This document shows positions 1-9,276 of a DNA stretch of 64,000 nucleotides, one piece after another; position 1 is the stretch's first letter, and each line of letters starts with the position of its first letter. The position numbers and the translations under genes were made by a program. The stretch is from Pseudalkalibacillus sp052246725. GTDB taxonomy: Bacteria > Bacillota > Bacilli > Bacillales > Fictibacillaceae. The DNA lies in NCBI GenBank assembly GCA_052246725.1, contig JBQQCL010000002.1; one strand, given 5' to 3'. The notes beneath the pieces were generated by a model. The model saw only the letters and a program-made list of their open reading frames with translations, did no database searches and was not told the origin of the DNA.

Positions 1-230
1 CATTTGTGCTCCTGCGTCTACAAGAAAGTCCTGTCGAAGCGAGCTTCCTCGTCGCATGCCTTGCGAGGAGATTATTCAGGTAGTAGGCACGCTGATCCCG
101 CAGGACAAGGAAAGCTTCGGCAGCGTTTCATCGCAAGAAGAAAATGTGATTTTCATTTTCGAGGAGTCTCGTACCTTGCTCTCCAATCAACTTGCACAGG
201 TGAGTTTTTTAAAATGACTCAAAAGCAACC
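1..230 (-). repeat. decayed GC-rich intergenic repeat (probable)
   Basis: No convincing gene starts here: the plus-strand open frame lacks a ribosome binding site and resembles nothing known. Read on the minus strand, pieces such as TTGATTGGAG, CGAGACTCCT, TCCTGCGGGA and GACGAGGAAGCTCGC occur in the order seen in a GC-rich intergenic repeat common in Bacillaceae and related to the elements near 16.5 and 22 kb. The copy looks degraded and may run off the window edge. Bases 231-434 hold nothing recognisable apart from the leader of the next gene. Confidence 0.35.
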
Positions 231-434
231 ATCTTTTAGAAAAGAGACTTTTTTTATGTACATTTCCCATGATTTATGTACAGTTTTCATCAACATTTGA
301 TGTTGTTCGACAAGATAGCAGTATATAAGGCAGGCGAATACACGCAGAAAGGGAACGAGTTTTCGAAAATTAGAAATGTCCGATTCCATTCAGTATAATG
401 GGGAGAGCATACATAAAGATTGGAGTATTCAAAA

Positions 435-1586
435 ATGAGACAGATTACGTTGATCGCTACTGCAGCGATGGGATTAGAATCGATTGTCGCCAATGAAGTT
501 CGACAATTGGGTTATGAAAAAGTACAAGTTGAAAACGGAAGGATCATTGTCGAAGCTGACGAACGTGCGATTCCACGTTTGAACTTATGGCTTCGTACAG
601 CCGATCGTATTAAACTTAAGATCGGATCCTTCAAGGCGTTATCCTTTGAAGAGTTGTTTGAACAGACCAAGGCCCTGCCATGGGGAGATTTTCTGCCCGA
701 GGATGCAGAATTCCCGGTCATTGGCCGTTCTGTAAAATCAAAGTTATTCAGTGTTTCGGATTGTCAGGCGATCGTCAAGAAAGCGATCGTTGAAAAGATG
801 AAGGAAACGTATGGTGTCGAAGGGTGGCTGCCTGAAAACGGCGCATTTTACAGGGTAGAGGTTGCCTTGCATAAAGACATAGCGACATTGACGATCGACA
901 CGAGCGGAGAAGGATTGCACAAACGAGGATACCGTTATTTGCACAACGAAGCACCATTGAAAGAAACGTTGGCGGCAGCCTTGATTCAATTGACGAACTG
1001 GAAGCCGGACAGGCCGTTTCTCGATCCATTCTGCGGTTCTGGAACGATTCCGATCGAAGCTGCGATGATCGCGAAAAATATCGCTCCAGGATTGAACAGG
1101 GAGTTTGCGTCTGAAAACTGGTCATGGCTCGATAAGAAACTATGGTACCAGACCGTTGAAGAAGCGCACGATGTTGCAAACTTCGAACTGCCAATCGATA
1201 TAATGGGCTCGGATATCGATCACAAAATGATAGAACTCTCTGAGAACAATGCGAATGAAGCTGGTTTTGAAGATGATATCCGGTTCAAACAAATGCAGGT
1301 GAAGGATTTCCATACAAAATCAGAGTATGGATATGTAGTCGGAAATCCTCCATATGGAGAGCGGTTAAATGAAAAAGACTATGTAGAGGCGTTATATGCG
1401 GATTTAGGAGAAGTTTTCAGGAAGCTCGACACCTGGTCACTCTATATTCTTACATCACATGATGGCTTCGAGACGTTATACGGGGAAAAGGCGTCGAAAA
1501 AGCGGAAGCTCTATAATGGTGATTTGAAATGCCATTACTATCAATTTTTCGGTAAAAAGCCACCTCGTAGACATGTCGAGGTTTAA
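435..1586 (+). CDS. rlmL: class I SAM-dependent RNA methyltransferase (YpsC/RlmL family)
   Basis: Predicted to add an N2-methyl group to a guanine of 23S rRNA in the cytoplasm. An N-terminal ferredoxin-like/THUMP region (about residues 1-155) is followed by a Rossmann methyltransferase domain with the SAM loop DPFCGSGT and the catalytic NPPYGERL motif typical of base-amino methyltransferases. I chose the ATG at 435 because GGAG lies nine bases upstream and the protein then begins MRQITLIATAAMGLE, as in B. subtilis YpsC; an in-frame TTG at 420 would add five residues. Length (383 aa) is normal. The family is certain; the exact target base is inferred from homologues. Confidence 0.9.
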   Translation: MRQITLIATAAMGLESIVANEVRQLGYEKVQVENGRIIVEADERAIPRLNLWLRTADRIKLKIGSFKALSFEELFEQTKALPWGDFLPEDAEFPVIGRSVKSKLFSVSDCQAIVKKAIVEKMKETYGVEGWLPENGAFYRVEVALHKDIATLTIDTSGEGLHKRGYRYLHNEAPLKETLAAALIQLTNWKPDRPFLDPFCGSGTIPIEAAMIAKNIAPGLNREFASENWSWLDKKLWYQTVEEAHDVANFELPIDIMGSDIDHKMIELSENNANEAGFEDDIRFKQMQVKDFHTKSEYGYVVGNPPYGERLNEKDYVEALYADLGEVFRKLDTWSLYILTSHDGFETLYGEKASKKRKLYNGDLKCHYYQFFGKKPPRRHVEV

Positions 1587-1594
1587 CAACTGAA

Positions 1595-1640
1595 CAATCC
1601 ACCCATACTAGGAGTAATCAAACTAGGTGGGTGGATTGTT
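1595..1640 (+). terminator. hairpin after rlmL, weak U-tail
   Basis: A perfect 11-bp stem (CAATCCACCCA at 1595-1605 with TGGGTGGATTG at 1628-1638) directly follows the methyltransferase gene. The tail is only TT before the next possible ATG, so it may be an attenuator or processing site rather than a full terminator. Confidence 0.45.
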
Positions 1641-1832
1641 ATGTATGAACGGTATAACGATATCGAACGAGTGACGCAGGCGATGAATGCTTTAAAAAGC
1701 TTGAATGAACCATGTTATGAGGGTGCATGTCAGAGCATAAGTGATGAGCTTCATAAAGCAATCGCGTTTGAAACCGGAAACCACCGAGATATGAGCAGAT
1801 ACTCGTCAACGTTATGGATACAAGAAAACTGA
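1641..1832 (+). CDS. small hypothetical protein (63 aa)
   Basis: A 63-residue acidic soluble protein with no motif I recognise and no membrane segment. The only ribosome-binding-like sequence (GGTGGG) lies inside the 3' arm of the hairpin described just upstream, so translation may depend on that hairpin being open. A clear intrinsic terminator follows the stop codon at once, which is the main reason to accept the frame as a gene. It could be co-transcribed with rlmL or be a chance open frame. Confidence 0.5.
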   Translation: MYERYNDIERVTQAMNALKSLNEPCYEGACQSISDELHKAIAFETGNHRDMSRYSSTLWIQEN

Positions 1833-1862
1833 ACTGGCTAAACAGCTAAGTTCAGTATTTTT
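1828..1862 (+). terminator. intrinsic terminator
   Basis: ACTGAACT (1828-1835) pairs with AGTTCAGT (1849-1856), extended inward by GGCT/AGCT, and is followed by ATTTTTAT. Confidence 0.75.
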
Positions 1863-2078
1863 ATGCGCTGGAACAAGTTACAGGACAACTTATTTACTGA
1901 TTCTACCCCAAATAACGACCGTGCTATCCGTTAAATCTTATTAAAATTTCACGTACCGTACTTAGAATCAAAATTTCGAATAAAGCAATATTTTATAAAC
2001 ATTAAAGGATTTTCTTTATGTGATGTCAAATTAGTAGGATGGGCTTGAAACACGATACATAGTAGGGGGATGAAATAG

Positions 2079-3602
2079 ATGACAAGTACAACAGCAAATA
2101 AAATGGAGCAAAAGTTCCAGGAGCTTACCCAACGAATCACAAGCTATAATGAAGCGATTGGCTTAATGATCTGGGATCTAAGGACTGGAGCGCCGAAACG
2201 AGGAGTGGAGCAGCGTTCCGAAGTGATCGGTATGTTATCTTCAGAAGTATTCAAATTATCCACTTCAAAAGAAATGAAAGAATGCTTGAATGCGTTAAAT
2301 GATTCTTCACTTCATCCAAACTTGAGTGCTATTACGAAAAGAGCTGTACAAGAAGCAAAAGAGGAATATGAAAGGAACGAAAAGATTCCAGAAGCAGAAT
2401 ATAGAGAATATGTCATTACCCAATCAAAAGCTGAAAATGTTTGGGAAGATGCAAAAGATGCATCAGACTTTTCAATCCTGCAACCGTACTTGGAGAAACT
2501 TGTCCAATTCAAAAAGAACTTCGTAAGCTATTGGGGTCATGATGGACATCCATATAACACATTGCTCGATTTATATGAGCCTGGAGTCAATGTCGAGACG
2601 ATAGACCGTGTATTCAATCAACTGAGAGAAGCGATCGTACCGCTTGTGCAGGATGTGGTCAGCTCGAAGCAGCAGCCTGATACTTCATTTTTATTCGAGC
2701 ATTTTCCAGCGGATAAACAAAGGGATTTCAGCATGCATGTACTGAAAAAGATGGGTTATGATTTCCAGGCTGGCCGACTTGATCAGACGAATCATCCATT
2801 CGCGATCGGTCTGAATCCGGGAGATGTTCGTGTCACAACGAAATATGATGAAGCGGATTTTAGAACTGCTGTTTTCGGGACGATCCACGAAGGCGGCCAT
2901 GCGTTATATGAACAGAATATAAGTGGAGACCTCATTGGCACACTCTTATGTACAGGTACTTCAATGGGAGTCCATGAGTCCCAATCCCTGTTCTGGGAAA
3001 ACTTCGTAGGACGTAATCAAGCGTTTTGGGAAAATAACTACGAAACATTCAAGTCGTATACGAATGGGCAGTTCGATAAGGTTTCCATGGATGATTTTTA
3101 TCGTGCGATCAATGTTGCAGGTCCATCCTTGATCCGTATTGAAGCAGATGAAATGACATATCCATTGCATATCATTATTCGATATGAAATCGAAAAAGGA
3201 TTGTTCAGCGACCAGATTCAAGTCAAGGATCTTCCTGGTATCTGGAACGAAAAAATGCAGGAATACCTCGGAATCCAACCAAAGCATGATGGAGAAGGTG
3301 TTTTGCAGGATATTCACTGGTCCGGTGGAGACTTTGGATACTTCCCGTCATATGCACTAGGTTATATCTATGCAGCACAACTGAAACAGGCGATGTTGAA
3401 AGATCTTCCTGATTTCAATCAGAAGCTTAAAGATGGCAACCTTTTACCCATCAAAGAATGGTTGACGAAGAATGTACATCAGCATGGGAAAATGAAAAAG
3501 CCGATCGAAATCATCAAGGATGTAACTGGGGAAGGATTGAATGCTCAGCATCTGATCAACTATTTGACAGATAAATATCGTAACGTTTATAAAATCAACT
3601 AA
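2079..3602 (+). CDS. ypwA: thermostable carboxypeptidase, peptidase family M32
   Basis: A cytoplasmic zinc metallocarboxypeptidase that removes C-terminal residues from peptides. The 507-aa length matches the family (about 500), the sequence is helical throughout, and the zinc-binding HEGGH motif (HEXXH) lies near residue 270 followed by the family pattern HESQS. The ATG is preceded by a strong AGGGGG site. The gene stands alone with terminators on both sides. Assignment to M32 is firm; the physiological peptide substrate is unknown. Confidence 0.9.
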   Translation: MTSTTANKMEQKFQELTQRITSYNEAIGLMIWDLRTGAPKRGVEQRSEVIGMLSSEVFKLSTSKEMKECLNALNDSSLHPNLSAITKRAVQEAKEEYERNEKIPEAEYREYVITQSKAENVWEDAKDASDFSILQPYLEKLVQFKKNFVSYWGHDGHPYNTLLDLYEPGVNVETIDRVFNQLREAIVPLVQDVVSSKQQPDTSFLFEHFPADKQRDFSMHVLKKMGYDFQAGRLDQTNHPFAIGLNPGDVRVTTKYDEADFRTAVFGTIHEGGHALYEQNISGDLIGTLLCTGTSMGVHESQSLFWENFVGRNQAFWENNYETFKSYTNGQFDKVSMDDFYRAINVAGPSLIRIEADEMTYPLHIIIRYEIEKGLFSDQIQVKDLPGIWNEKMQEYLGIQPKHDGEGVLQDIHWSGGDFGYFPSYALGYIYAAQLKQAMLKDLPDFNQKLKDGNLLPIKEWLTKNVHQHGKMKKPIEIIKDVTGEGLNAQHLINYLTDKYRNVYKIN

Positions 3603-3612
3603 TCAATAAAGA

Positions 3613-3653
3613 AAATCCCCGCTTCCGATCATGTTTAGGAGTGGGGATTTCTT
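3613..3653 (+). terminator. intrinsic terminator after M32 peptidase gene
   Basis: AAATCCCC (3613-3620) pairs with GGGGATTT (3643-3650), followed by CTTTG. The 3' end of the small minus-strand frame at 3635-3760 runs into this hairpin. Confidence 0.7.
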
Positions 3654-3760
3654 TGCATTACCTTTTGTAGAATTTCATCTCGTTCATGATCATCAATTAG
3701 AGAAAAGAAGTTCAAGATCATCGTGTAGCAGGAAATCTTCTTTTTGATATTCGTAGGCAT
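3635..3760 (-). CDS. possible 41-aa small protein
   Basis: On the minus strand an ATG at 3760 opens a 41-codon frame encoding a basic N-terminus (MPTNIKKKISCYTMILNFF) and an acidic middle (LIDDHERDEILQKVM). An excellent site, AAAGGGGG, sits seven bases upstream, and AT-rich promoter-like sequence (TATATT, TTATAA) lies further upstream near 3790-3815. Size and charge recall short Bacillus regulatory peptides, but I match it to no named family. The rest of 3654-3950 holds no other gene, only the leader of the CoA-binding protein gene. Confidence 0.45.
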   Translation of the reverse strand: MPTNIKKKISCYTMILNFFSLIDDHERDEILQKVMQRNPHS

Positions 3761-3950
3761 TTGTCGTCCCCCTTTTTCTTTAAGGCAACTTTTTTTCTTA
3801 TAAACAATATATGTTGTTCAATGAAAAGTGAGACAATTAAAAGAAGGTTTTGAAGAATTTTAAGCGAAGTTTATAAAGTGGAAGGTTTGAAATGGCGTGT
3901 TTCGTGAAAGGTTATTAAATAACGATACAGGATAAAGGAGAGGATTCGAA

Positions 3951-4361
3951 ATGGGTTTCCAAAATCCAGATCAAGCGGCTATCAATGAAATTTTAAAAAC
4001 GAAGAAGCGTATTGCTGTTATAGGTCTTTCCAATAAACCACATCGAATGTCTTACCAGGTTTCGAAATACATGCAAGATAACGGCTATGAGATCATTCCG
4101 GTCAATCCGACGATCGATGAGGCTATGGGGATTAAAGCTTATTCATCACTAAAAGATGTAGAAGGTCCGATTGATATCGTCAACGTGTTCAGGCGCAGTG
4201 AAGAACTTCCTGCGGTTGCAGAGGAAGTGAAAGGAATTGACGCTAATGTGTTTTGGGCCCAACTCGGACTTATCAATGAAGAGGTTGTTGATATCCTTGA
4301 AGGTAAAGGTATGACTATCATCATGGATCGTTGTATTAAAGTTGAACACGCAACAATGTAA
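3951..4361 (+). CDS. yneT: CoA-binding domain protein (YneT family)
   Basis: A 136-aa single-domain Rossmann protein of the CoA_binding family, related to the N-terminal CoA-binding domain of succinyl-CoA ligase. The nucleotide loop reads AVIGLSNKPHRMSY, and the C-terminal DRCIKVEH is typical. B. subtilis carries the same gene (yneT) immediately upstream of parE, which supports the assignment. No catalytic role is established. An AGGAGAGG-type site precedes the ATG, and a terminator follows. Confidence 0.85.
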   Translation: MGFQNPDQAAINEILKTKKRIAVIGLSNKPHRMSYQVSKYMQDNGYEIIPVNPTIDEAMGIKAYSSLKDVEGPIDIVNVFRRSEELPAVAEEVKGIDANVFWAQLGLINEEVVDILEGKGMTIIMDRCIKVEHATM

Positions 4362-4379
4362 AAGGAATTAAAAGGAATT

Positions 4380-4412
4380 GAACCACTCCAGGCTGGGTGG
4401 TTCATTTTATTC
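4380..4412 (+). terminator. intrinsic terminator after yneT
   Basis: GAACCAC (4380-4386) and GTGGTTC (4397-4403), extended by internal GC pairs, are followed by ATTTTAT. Confidence 0.7.
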
Positions 4413-4430
4413 ACATTTAAAGAAAGTATA

Positions 4431-4503
4431 AATACTTTCTTCAATATAAGGGCAACTAAAGCTCAGCCTGCGCTAAGGTTTGTCTTTGCCAAGTTTTCTT
4501 TAT
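4431..4503 (+). repeat. about 75-bp dispersed repeat, copy 1
   Basis: This unit begins AATACTTTCTTCAATATAAG, continues through GCTCAGCCTGCGCTAAGG and ends in a small hairpin (here decayed, TTTGTCTTTGCCAAG) plus TTTTCTTTA. Near-identical copies lie at 31038 and 59397, and its second half is embedded in the longer element at 16458. It sits in the gap between yneT and parE, which otherwise holds only the parE promoter region. Confidence 0.8.
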
Positions 4504-4581
4504 CCCATAGACTTCTGAATGAAAAGTCGAATTTCGGGAAAAACGAATGATAACTCGGGAAATGGGACAAGTTGAACGGTA

Positions 4582-4590
4582 TGATATAAT
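4582..4590 (+). promoter_or_regulatory. putative extended -10 promoter for parE-parC
   Basis: TGATATAAT at 4582-4590 is a perfect extended -10 element (TGnTATAAT) about 150 bases before the parE start. No good -35 is present, as is common with extended -10 promoters. Confidence 0.45.
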
Positions 4591-4742
4591 GATTCATTGT
4601 GAGAAGAAAACTTCACAAACGTACGGTTCATACCGATACTTTTCATGAACATAAACATAAATAGAGATTGTATGTGAACAAATGTTCTGATAACATTACT
4701 ATAAAAAATGATTGTCTGAGTATTGAAAGGGGCACGAGGGTT

Positions 4743-6716
4743 TTGGCTACGAGAGAACAGCTTTCATATAATGATGATGCAATCCAGGTATTGGAGGGTC
4801 TAGAGGCTGTCCGAAAACGACCTGGTATGTATATCGGCAGTACTGACAGTCGCGGTTTGCACCATCTTGTATATGAAATCGTAGATAACGCAGTTGATGA
4901 AGCATTAGCAGGGTATGGGAATGCCATCACTGTAACCATACATAAAGATAACAGCATCAGTGTCAAGGATGAAGGGCGAGGTATGCCCACAGGTATGCAT
5001 AAGACAGGGAAGCCAACTCCGGAAGTCATTTTGACGGTTCTTCATGCTGGAGGTAAATTCGGTCAAGGTGGATACAAGACGAGTGGCGGACTGCATGGTG
5101 TAGGTGCATCTGTCGTCAATGCGCTCTCCGAATGGCTAGAGGTAACCATCCATCGGGACGGTGTCATCTATAACCAACGTTTCATCAATGGTGGAAAGCC
5201 AGCGACCACTCTTGAAAAAATAGGATCAACGAGAAAATCAGGGACGATCATCCATTTCAAGCCGGATCCGTCTATGTTCTCAATGACAACATTCAACTAC
5301 GAAACATTAAGTGAGCGTCTAAGAGAAGCAGCATTCCTTTTAAAAGGCATGAAAATCGATTTGATTGACCAGCGTGATAACGAAAATGAAAATACCGTAT
5401 TCCAGTTCGATACAGGAATCCAGGCATTCGTCGATTATTTGAATGAAGAAAAGGATACGCTGCATCCCGTCGTATCATTCCAGGGATTTCAGAATGCGAT
5501 TGATGTAGAGTTCGCGTTCCAGTTCAATGACGGCTATTCAGAAAACATGTTATCCTTCGTCAACAACGTCCGGACGAAAGACGGGGGCACACATGAATCG
5601 GGTTCGAAAACGGCAATGACACGTGTTTTCAATGAATATGCACGTAAGACCGGGCTGTTAAAAGAAAAGGATAAGAACTTAGATGGTTCGGATATTCGTG
5701 AAGGACTTACAGCAATCGTTTCTGTCCGAATTCCCGAAGAGAAGCTTCAGTTCGAAGGCCAGACGAAAAGTAAGCTCGGTACGAGTGACGCACGCTCTTC
5801 TGTGGATGCGGTCGTATCCGAACAGTTGAACTATTTCTTAGAAGAGAATCCGAAAATCAGCGAAATGCTCATCCGTAAATCTGTGAAGGCAGCACAAGCA
5901 CGTGAAGCGGCGCGAAAAGCTCGTGAGGATGCACGGAATGGGAAGAAGAATAAACGGAAAGACTCGATGCTCAGCGGGAAGCTGACACCTGCTTCATCAC
6001 GTAATGCGAATAAAAATGAATTATATCTTGTAGAGGGTGATTCTGCAGGAGGTTCCGCTAAACAAGGGCGTGACCGCCGTTTCCAGGCGATCTTGCCACT
6101 TCGAGGGAAAGTCATCAACACGGAAAAAGCGAAGTTACAGGATATTTTTAAAAATGAGGAAATCAACACGATCATCAACGCAATCGGTGCTGGAGTCGGA
6201 GCAGACTTTACAGTTAAGGATTCGAACTATGACAAAGTCGTTATCATGACAGATGCGGATACAGATGGCTCTCATATCCAGGTTCTTTTGCTGACATTCT
6301 TCTACCGTTACATGAAACCGATGATCGAAGCAGGAAAAGTCTATATTGCACTTCCTCCTCTTTATAAAGTGAGTAAAGGAAAAGGCAAGAAAGAAATCAT
6401 CGAATATGCCTGGGACGAAGACGGCTTGAAGCAGGCTATCAAGAAAGTCGGTAAGGGCTATACGATCCAACGCTACAAAGGTCTTGGTGAAATGAACGCG
6501 GATCAATTATGGGAAACGACCATGAATCCTGAAACGCGTACACTGATCCGAGTGAAAATCGAAGATATCGCACGTGCAGAACGTCGGGTATCTGTCTTGA
6601 TGGGTGACAAGGTCGAACCAAGACGGAAATGGATCGAATCGAACGTGGCCTTTGGATTGGATGAAGAGACGAACATCTTAGAAAATGAGAACCTTGAAGT
6701 TGTTGAGGGGGAGTAA
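4743..6716 (+). CDS. parE: DNA topoisomerase IV subunit B
   Basis: ATPase subunit of topoisomerase IV, which with ParC decatenates daughter chromosomes. The GHKL ATP-binding domain begins GLEAVRKRPGMYIGST, then come the transducer domain and the TOPRIM domain with EGDSAGGSAKQGRDR and the metal triad in TDADTDGSHI. I chose the TTG at 4743, which has AAAGGGG ten bases upstream and gives 657 aa, close to B. subtilis ParE (655); an upstream in-frame start would add 25 unrelated residues. Three bases separate the stop from parC, so the two are co-transcribed. Conserved motifs favour ParE over GyrB because of the neighbouring parC and yneT. Confidence 0.95.
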   Translation: MATREQLSYNDDAIQVLEGLEAVRKRPGMYIGSTDSRGLHHLVYEIVDNAVDEALAGYGNAITVTIHKDNSISVKDEGRGMPTGMHKTGKPTPEVILTVLHAGGKFGQGGYKTSGGLHGVGASVVNALSEWLEVTIHRDGVIYNQRFINGGKPATTLEKIGSTRKSGTIIHFKPDPSMFSMTTFNYETLSERLREAAFLLKGMKIDLIDQRDNENENTVFQFDTGIQAFVDYLNEEKDTLHPVVSFQGFQNAIDVEFAFQFNDGYSENMLSFVNNVRTKDGGTHESGSKTAMTRVFNEYARKTGLLKEKDKNLDGSDIREGLTAIVSVRIPEEKLQFEGQTKSKLGTSDARSSVDAVVSEQLNYFLEENPKISEMLIRKSVKAAQAREAARKAREDARNGKKNKRKDSMLSGKLTPASSRNANKNELYLVEGDSAGGSAKQGRDRRFQAILPLRGKVINTEKAKLQDIFKNEEINTIINAIGAGVGADFTVKDSNYDKVVIMTDADTDGSHIQVLLLTFFYRYMKPMIEAGKVYIALPPLYKVSKGKGKKEIIEYAWDEDGLKQAIKKVGKGYTIQRYKGLGEMNADQLWETTMNPETRTLIRVKIEDIARAERRVSVLMGDKVEPRRKWIESNVAFGLDEETNILENENLEVVEGE

Positions 6717-6719
6717 GCT

Positions 6720-9152
6720 TTGACGAATGCAGAGAAATTTTTAGATTTACCATTGGAAGATATCATTGGCGATCGTTTCGGCCGATATAGTAAATACATC
6801 ATTCAAGAACGTGCTTTACCTGATGCACGCGATGGGTTGAAGCCTGTACAACGGCGTATCCTGTATGCGATGTATCAGGATGGAAACGTGTCCGACAAAC
6901 CGTTTCGTAAATCAGCGAAAACCGTCGGTAATGTAATCGGTAATTATCATCCGCACGGTGACACATCCGTCTATGACGCGATGGTCCGTCTGAGCCAGGA
7001 TTGGAAAGTGCGGAATGTACTCGTAGAAATGCACGGAAACAACGGAAGCATCGACGGGGATCCTCCGGCTGCTATGCGTTATACAGAGGCACGGCTTTCT
7101 CCGATCGCTTCAGAATTGCTCCGTGATATCGATAAAAAAACCGTCGACTTCACACCAAACTTTGATGATACGCAGGAAGAACCGGTTGTCCTTCCAGCAT
7201 TGTTCCCGAGTTTGCTTGTCAATGGTTCGACGGGGATTTCTTCAGGGTATGCAACGGAAATCCCGCCACATCACCTTGGCGAAGTGATTGATGCCGTTAC
7301 AATGCAAATCGATAAGCCGGAGAGTACAGTCGATGAGCTGATGACCGTCATCAAAGGACCGGACTTCCCGACTGGAGGTATCATCCAGGGTGTCGATGGC
7401 ATCAAGCAGGCATATGAAACCGGTAAAGGGAAAATCGTCATCCGTGCCAAGACTGAAATCGAGGAACAACGCGGCGGTCGTCAACAAATCGTCATCACAG
7501 AGATTCCTTATGAAGTGAATAAAGCGAACCTCGTGAAACGGATGGATGAGCTGCGTATCGATAAAAAAGTCGATGGCATTTCGGAAGTTCGAGATGAAAC
7601 AGACCGAACTGGGCTGAGAATCGTAATCGAATTGAAAAAAGAAGCAGATTCACAGGGTGTCTTGAATTATCTATTCAAGAATACCGACCTGCAGATTTCC
7701 TATAACTTCAATATGGTTGCGATCCATAACCGTACACCGCAATTGATGGGACTCAAAAAGCTGATCGATGCCTATATCCAGCACCAGCGTGAAGTGGTGA
7801 CGAACCGCTCTAAATATGAATTGAAAAAAGCCCAGGATCGTCAACATGTCGTTGAAGGATTGATCAAGGCGATTTCGATTTTAGATGAAGTGATTGCGAC
7901 AATCCGAGCATCTAAAGATAAAAAAGACGCGAAGAATAATTTGATTGAGCAATATGCATTTACTGAAGCTCAAGCTGAAGCGATCGTTACGTTACAGCTA
8001 TACCGATTGACAAATACCGATATCAAGACATTGGAAAAAGAAGCAGAAGAGCTTGAAAAGCAAATCAAAGAACTGCTTACGATTTTGAACAGCGAACGGA
8101 AATTGCTATCTGTCATCAAAAAAGAATTGGCGCGAGTGAAGAAAACCTACGTTGATAACCGTCGGTCTGTCATCGAAGCAGAGATCCAGGAAATCAAGAT
8201 CAACCTGGAAGTGATGATTCCTTCTGAGGATGTCGTCATCTCTGTGACAAAGGAAGGCTATGTGAAGCGGACAAGCCCTCGTTCCTATTCCGCATCGAAT
8301 GGGGAACCCCCTGGCATGAAGGATACCGATCGCGTCTTGAAGATTTACAATGGAAATACCACCAATACGATGCTCGTTTTCACGAATAAAGGGAACTATC
8401 TCCACATACCAGTCCATGAATTACCGGATATCCGCTGGAAGGATGCTGGTCAGCACGTCACGAACATTGTTTCGATCGATCGTGATGAAACAGTGGTGGA
8501 CGCAATGATCGTGGAGGAATTCAAGGCAGATGAATATTTGTTGTTCTTTACGAAAAATGGAATGGTCAAGCGGACAGAACTTTCGAATTATAAGGCACAA
8601 CGTTATTCAAAACCACTGATGGCACTGAAATTGAAAAAGGAAGATGAACTCGTTGATGTTTTTGTAACGGATGGTAAAAAAGAAATTTTCATTGCGACGT
8701 ACAAGGGATATGGCCTCTGGTATGAGGAAGAAGAAGTTAGTGTGGTCGGCCAGCGCGCTGCAGGTGTCAAAGCGATCAACCTGAAGGATGATGATCATGT
8801 CGTCAGCGGATTTGTTAAAGATAAAGACAAACGCACAGAAGTTGTCGTCGTCACGAATCGCGGTGCTGTGAAGAAAATGCGATTGGAAAATGAATTTGAA
8901 CGGACATCCAGAGCGAAACGTGGCGTTGTCATGCTACGTGAACTCAAATCAAATCCGCACCGAATCGTCAAAGCGCTACCTGTAAGTGAAGAGTATCTCT
9001 TCTGGATCGAGGCCGAAAAAGGAAAAGAAGAAGTGATCGATCCGACGCATCTCCGTCCGGCTGACCGGTACAATAACGGGTCATTCATCATAGACGTAAC
9101 AACAGAAGGAAAGATTGTAGACGCCTGGAAACGGAAAAAAGAAGAAGAATAA
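6720..9152 (+). CDS. parC: DNA topoisomerase IV subunit A
   Basis: The DNA breakage-reunion subunit of topoisomerase IV. The catalytic tyrosine lies in AAMRYTEARLS (about residue 119), followed by the tower, the coiled-coil gate region (about 370-490) and a C-terminal beta-pinwheel DNA-wrapping domain. The quinolone-resistance region reads YHPHGDTSVYDAMVRLSQDW: serine is present at the usual resistance position, while the acidic residue four places on is Asp rather than the Glu of S. aureus. Start is TTG with GAGGGGGAG upstream. At 810 aa it is full length. Confidence 0.95.
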   Translation: MTNAEKFLDLPLEDIIGDRFGRYSKYIIQERALPDARDGLKPVQRRILYAMYQDGNVSDKPFRKSAKTVGNVIGNYHPHGDTSVYDAMVRLSQDWKVRNVLVEMHGNNGSIDGDPPAAMRYTEARLSPIASELLRDIDKKTVDFTPNFDDTQEEPVVLPALFPSLLVNGSTGISSGYATEIPPHHLGEVIDAVTMQIDKPESTVDELMTVIKGPDFPTGGIIQGVDGIKQAYETGKGKIVIRAKTEIEEQRGGRQQIVITEIPYEVNKANLVKRMDELRIDKKVDGISEVRDETDRTGLRIVIELKKEADSQGVLNYLFKNTDLQISYNFNMVAIHNRTPQLMGLKKLIDAYIQHQREVVTNRSKYELKKAQDRQHVVEGLIKAISILDEVIATIRASKDKKDAKNNLIEQYAFTEAQAEAIVTLQLYRLTNTDIKTLEKEAEELEKQIKELLTILNSERKLLSVIKKELARVKKTYVDNRRSVIEAEIQEIKINLEVMIPSEDVVISVTKEGYVKRTSPRSYSASNGEPPGMKDTDRVLKIYNGNTTNTMLVFTNKGNYLHIPVHELPDIRWKDAGQHVTNIVSIDRDETVVDAMIVEEFKADEYLLFFTKNGMVKRTELSNYKAQRYSKPLMALKLKKEDELVDVFVTDGKKEIFIATYKGYGLWYEEEEVSVVGQRAAGVKAINLKDDDHVVSGFVKDKDKRTEVVVVTNRGAVKKMRLENEFERTSRAKRGVVMLRELKSNPHRIVKALPVSEEYLFWIEAEKGKEEVIDPTHLRPADRYNNGSFIIDVTTEGKIVDAWKRKKEEE

Positions 9153-9164
9153 TCCAAAACATAG

Positions 9165-9213
9165 GGACTGTCCCAAAAGTGTGTGACACATTTCTTTTAG
9201 GGCAGTCTTTTTT
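9165..9213 (+). terminator. intrinsic terminator of parE-parC operon
   Basis: GACTGTCC pairs with GGGCAGTC, with an additional AAAAGTGTG/CACATTTCTTTT inner stem, followed by TTTTTT. Confidence 0.7.
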
Positions 9214-9276
9214 ATGTGTTTTTAGACGTTGCGCTATAATGGAAGTAAGATGTATATAGATGGAAGGGAGAGCGCC

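Noticed and set aside
4..300. 98-aa plus-strand open frame at the window start
   Set aside because: No ribosome binding site, no protein-like composition, and it overlaps a decayed GC-rich repeat.
1..300. Possible 3' end of RNase P RNA, because rnpB lies upstream of ypsC in B. subtilis
   Set aside because: None of the conserved RNase P RNA segments (for example GAGGAAAGTCC or ACAGAA-type P4 strands) appear.
775..1194. 139-aa minus-strand frame inside rlmL
   Set aside because: Shadow of the methyltransferase reading frame; no site and Cys/Arg/Ser-rich composition typical of antisense frames.
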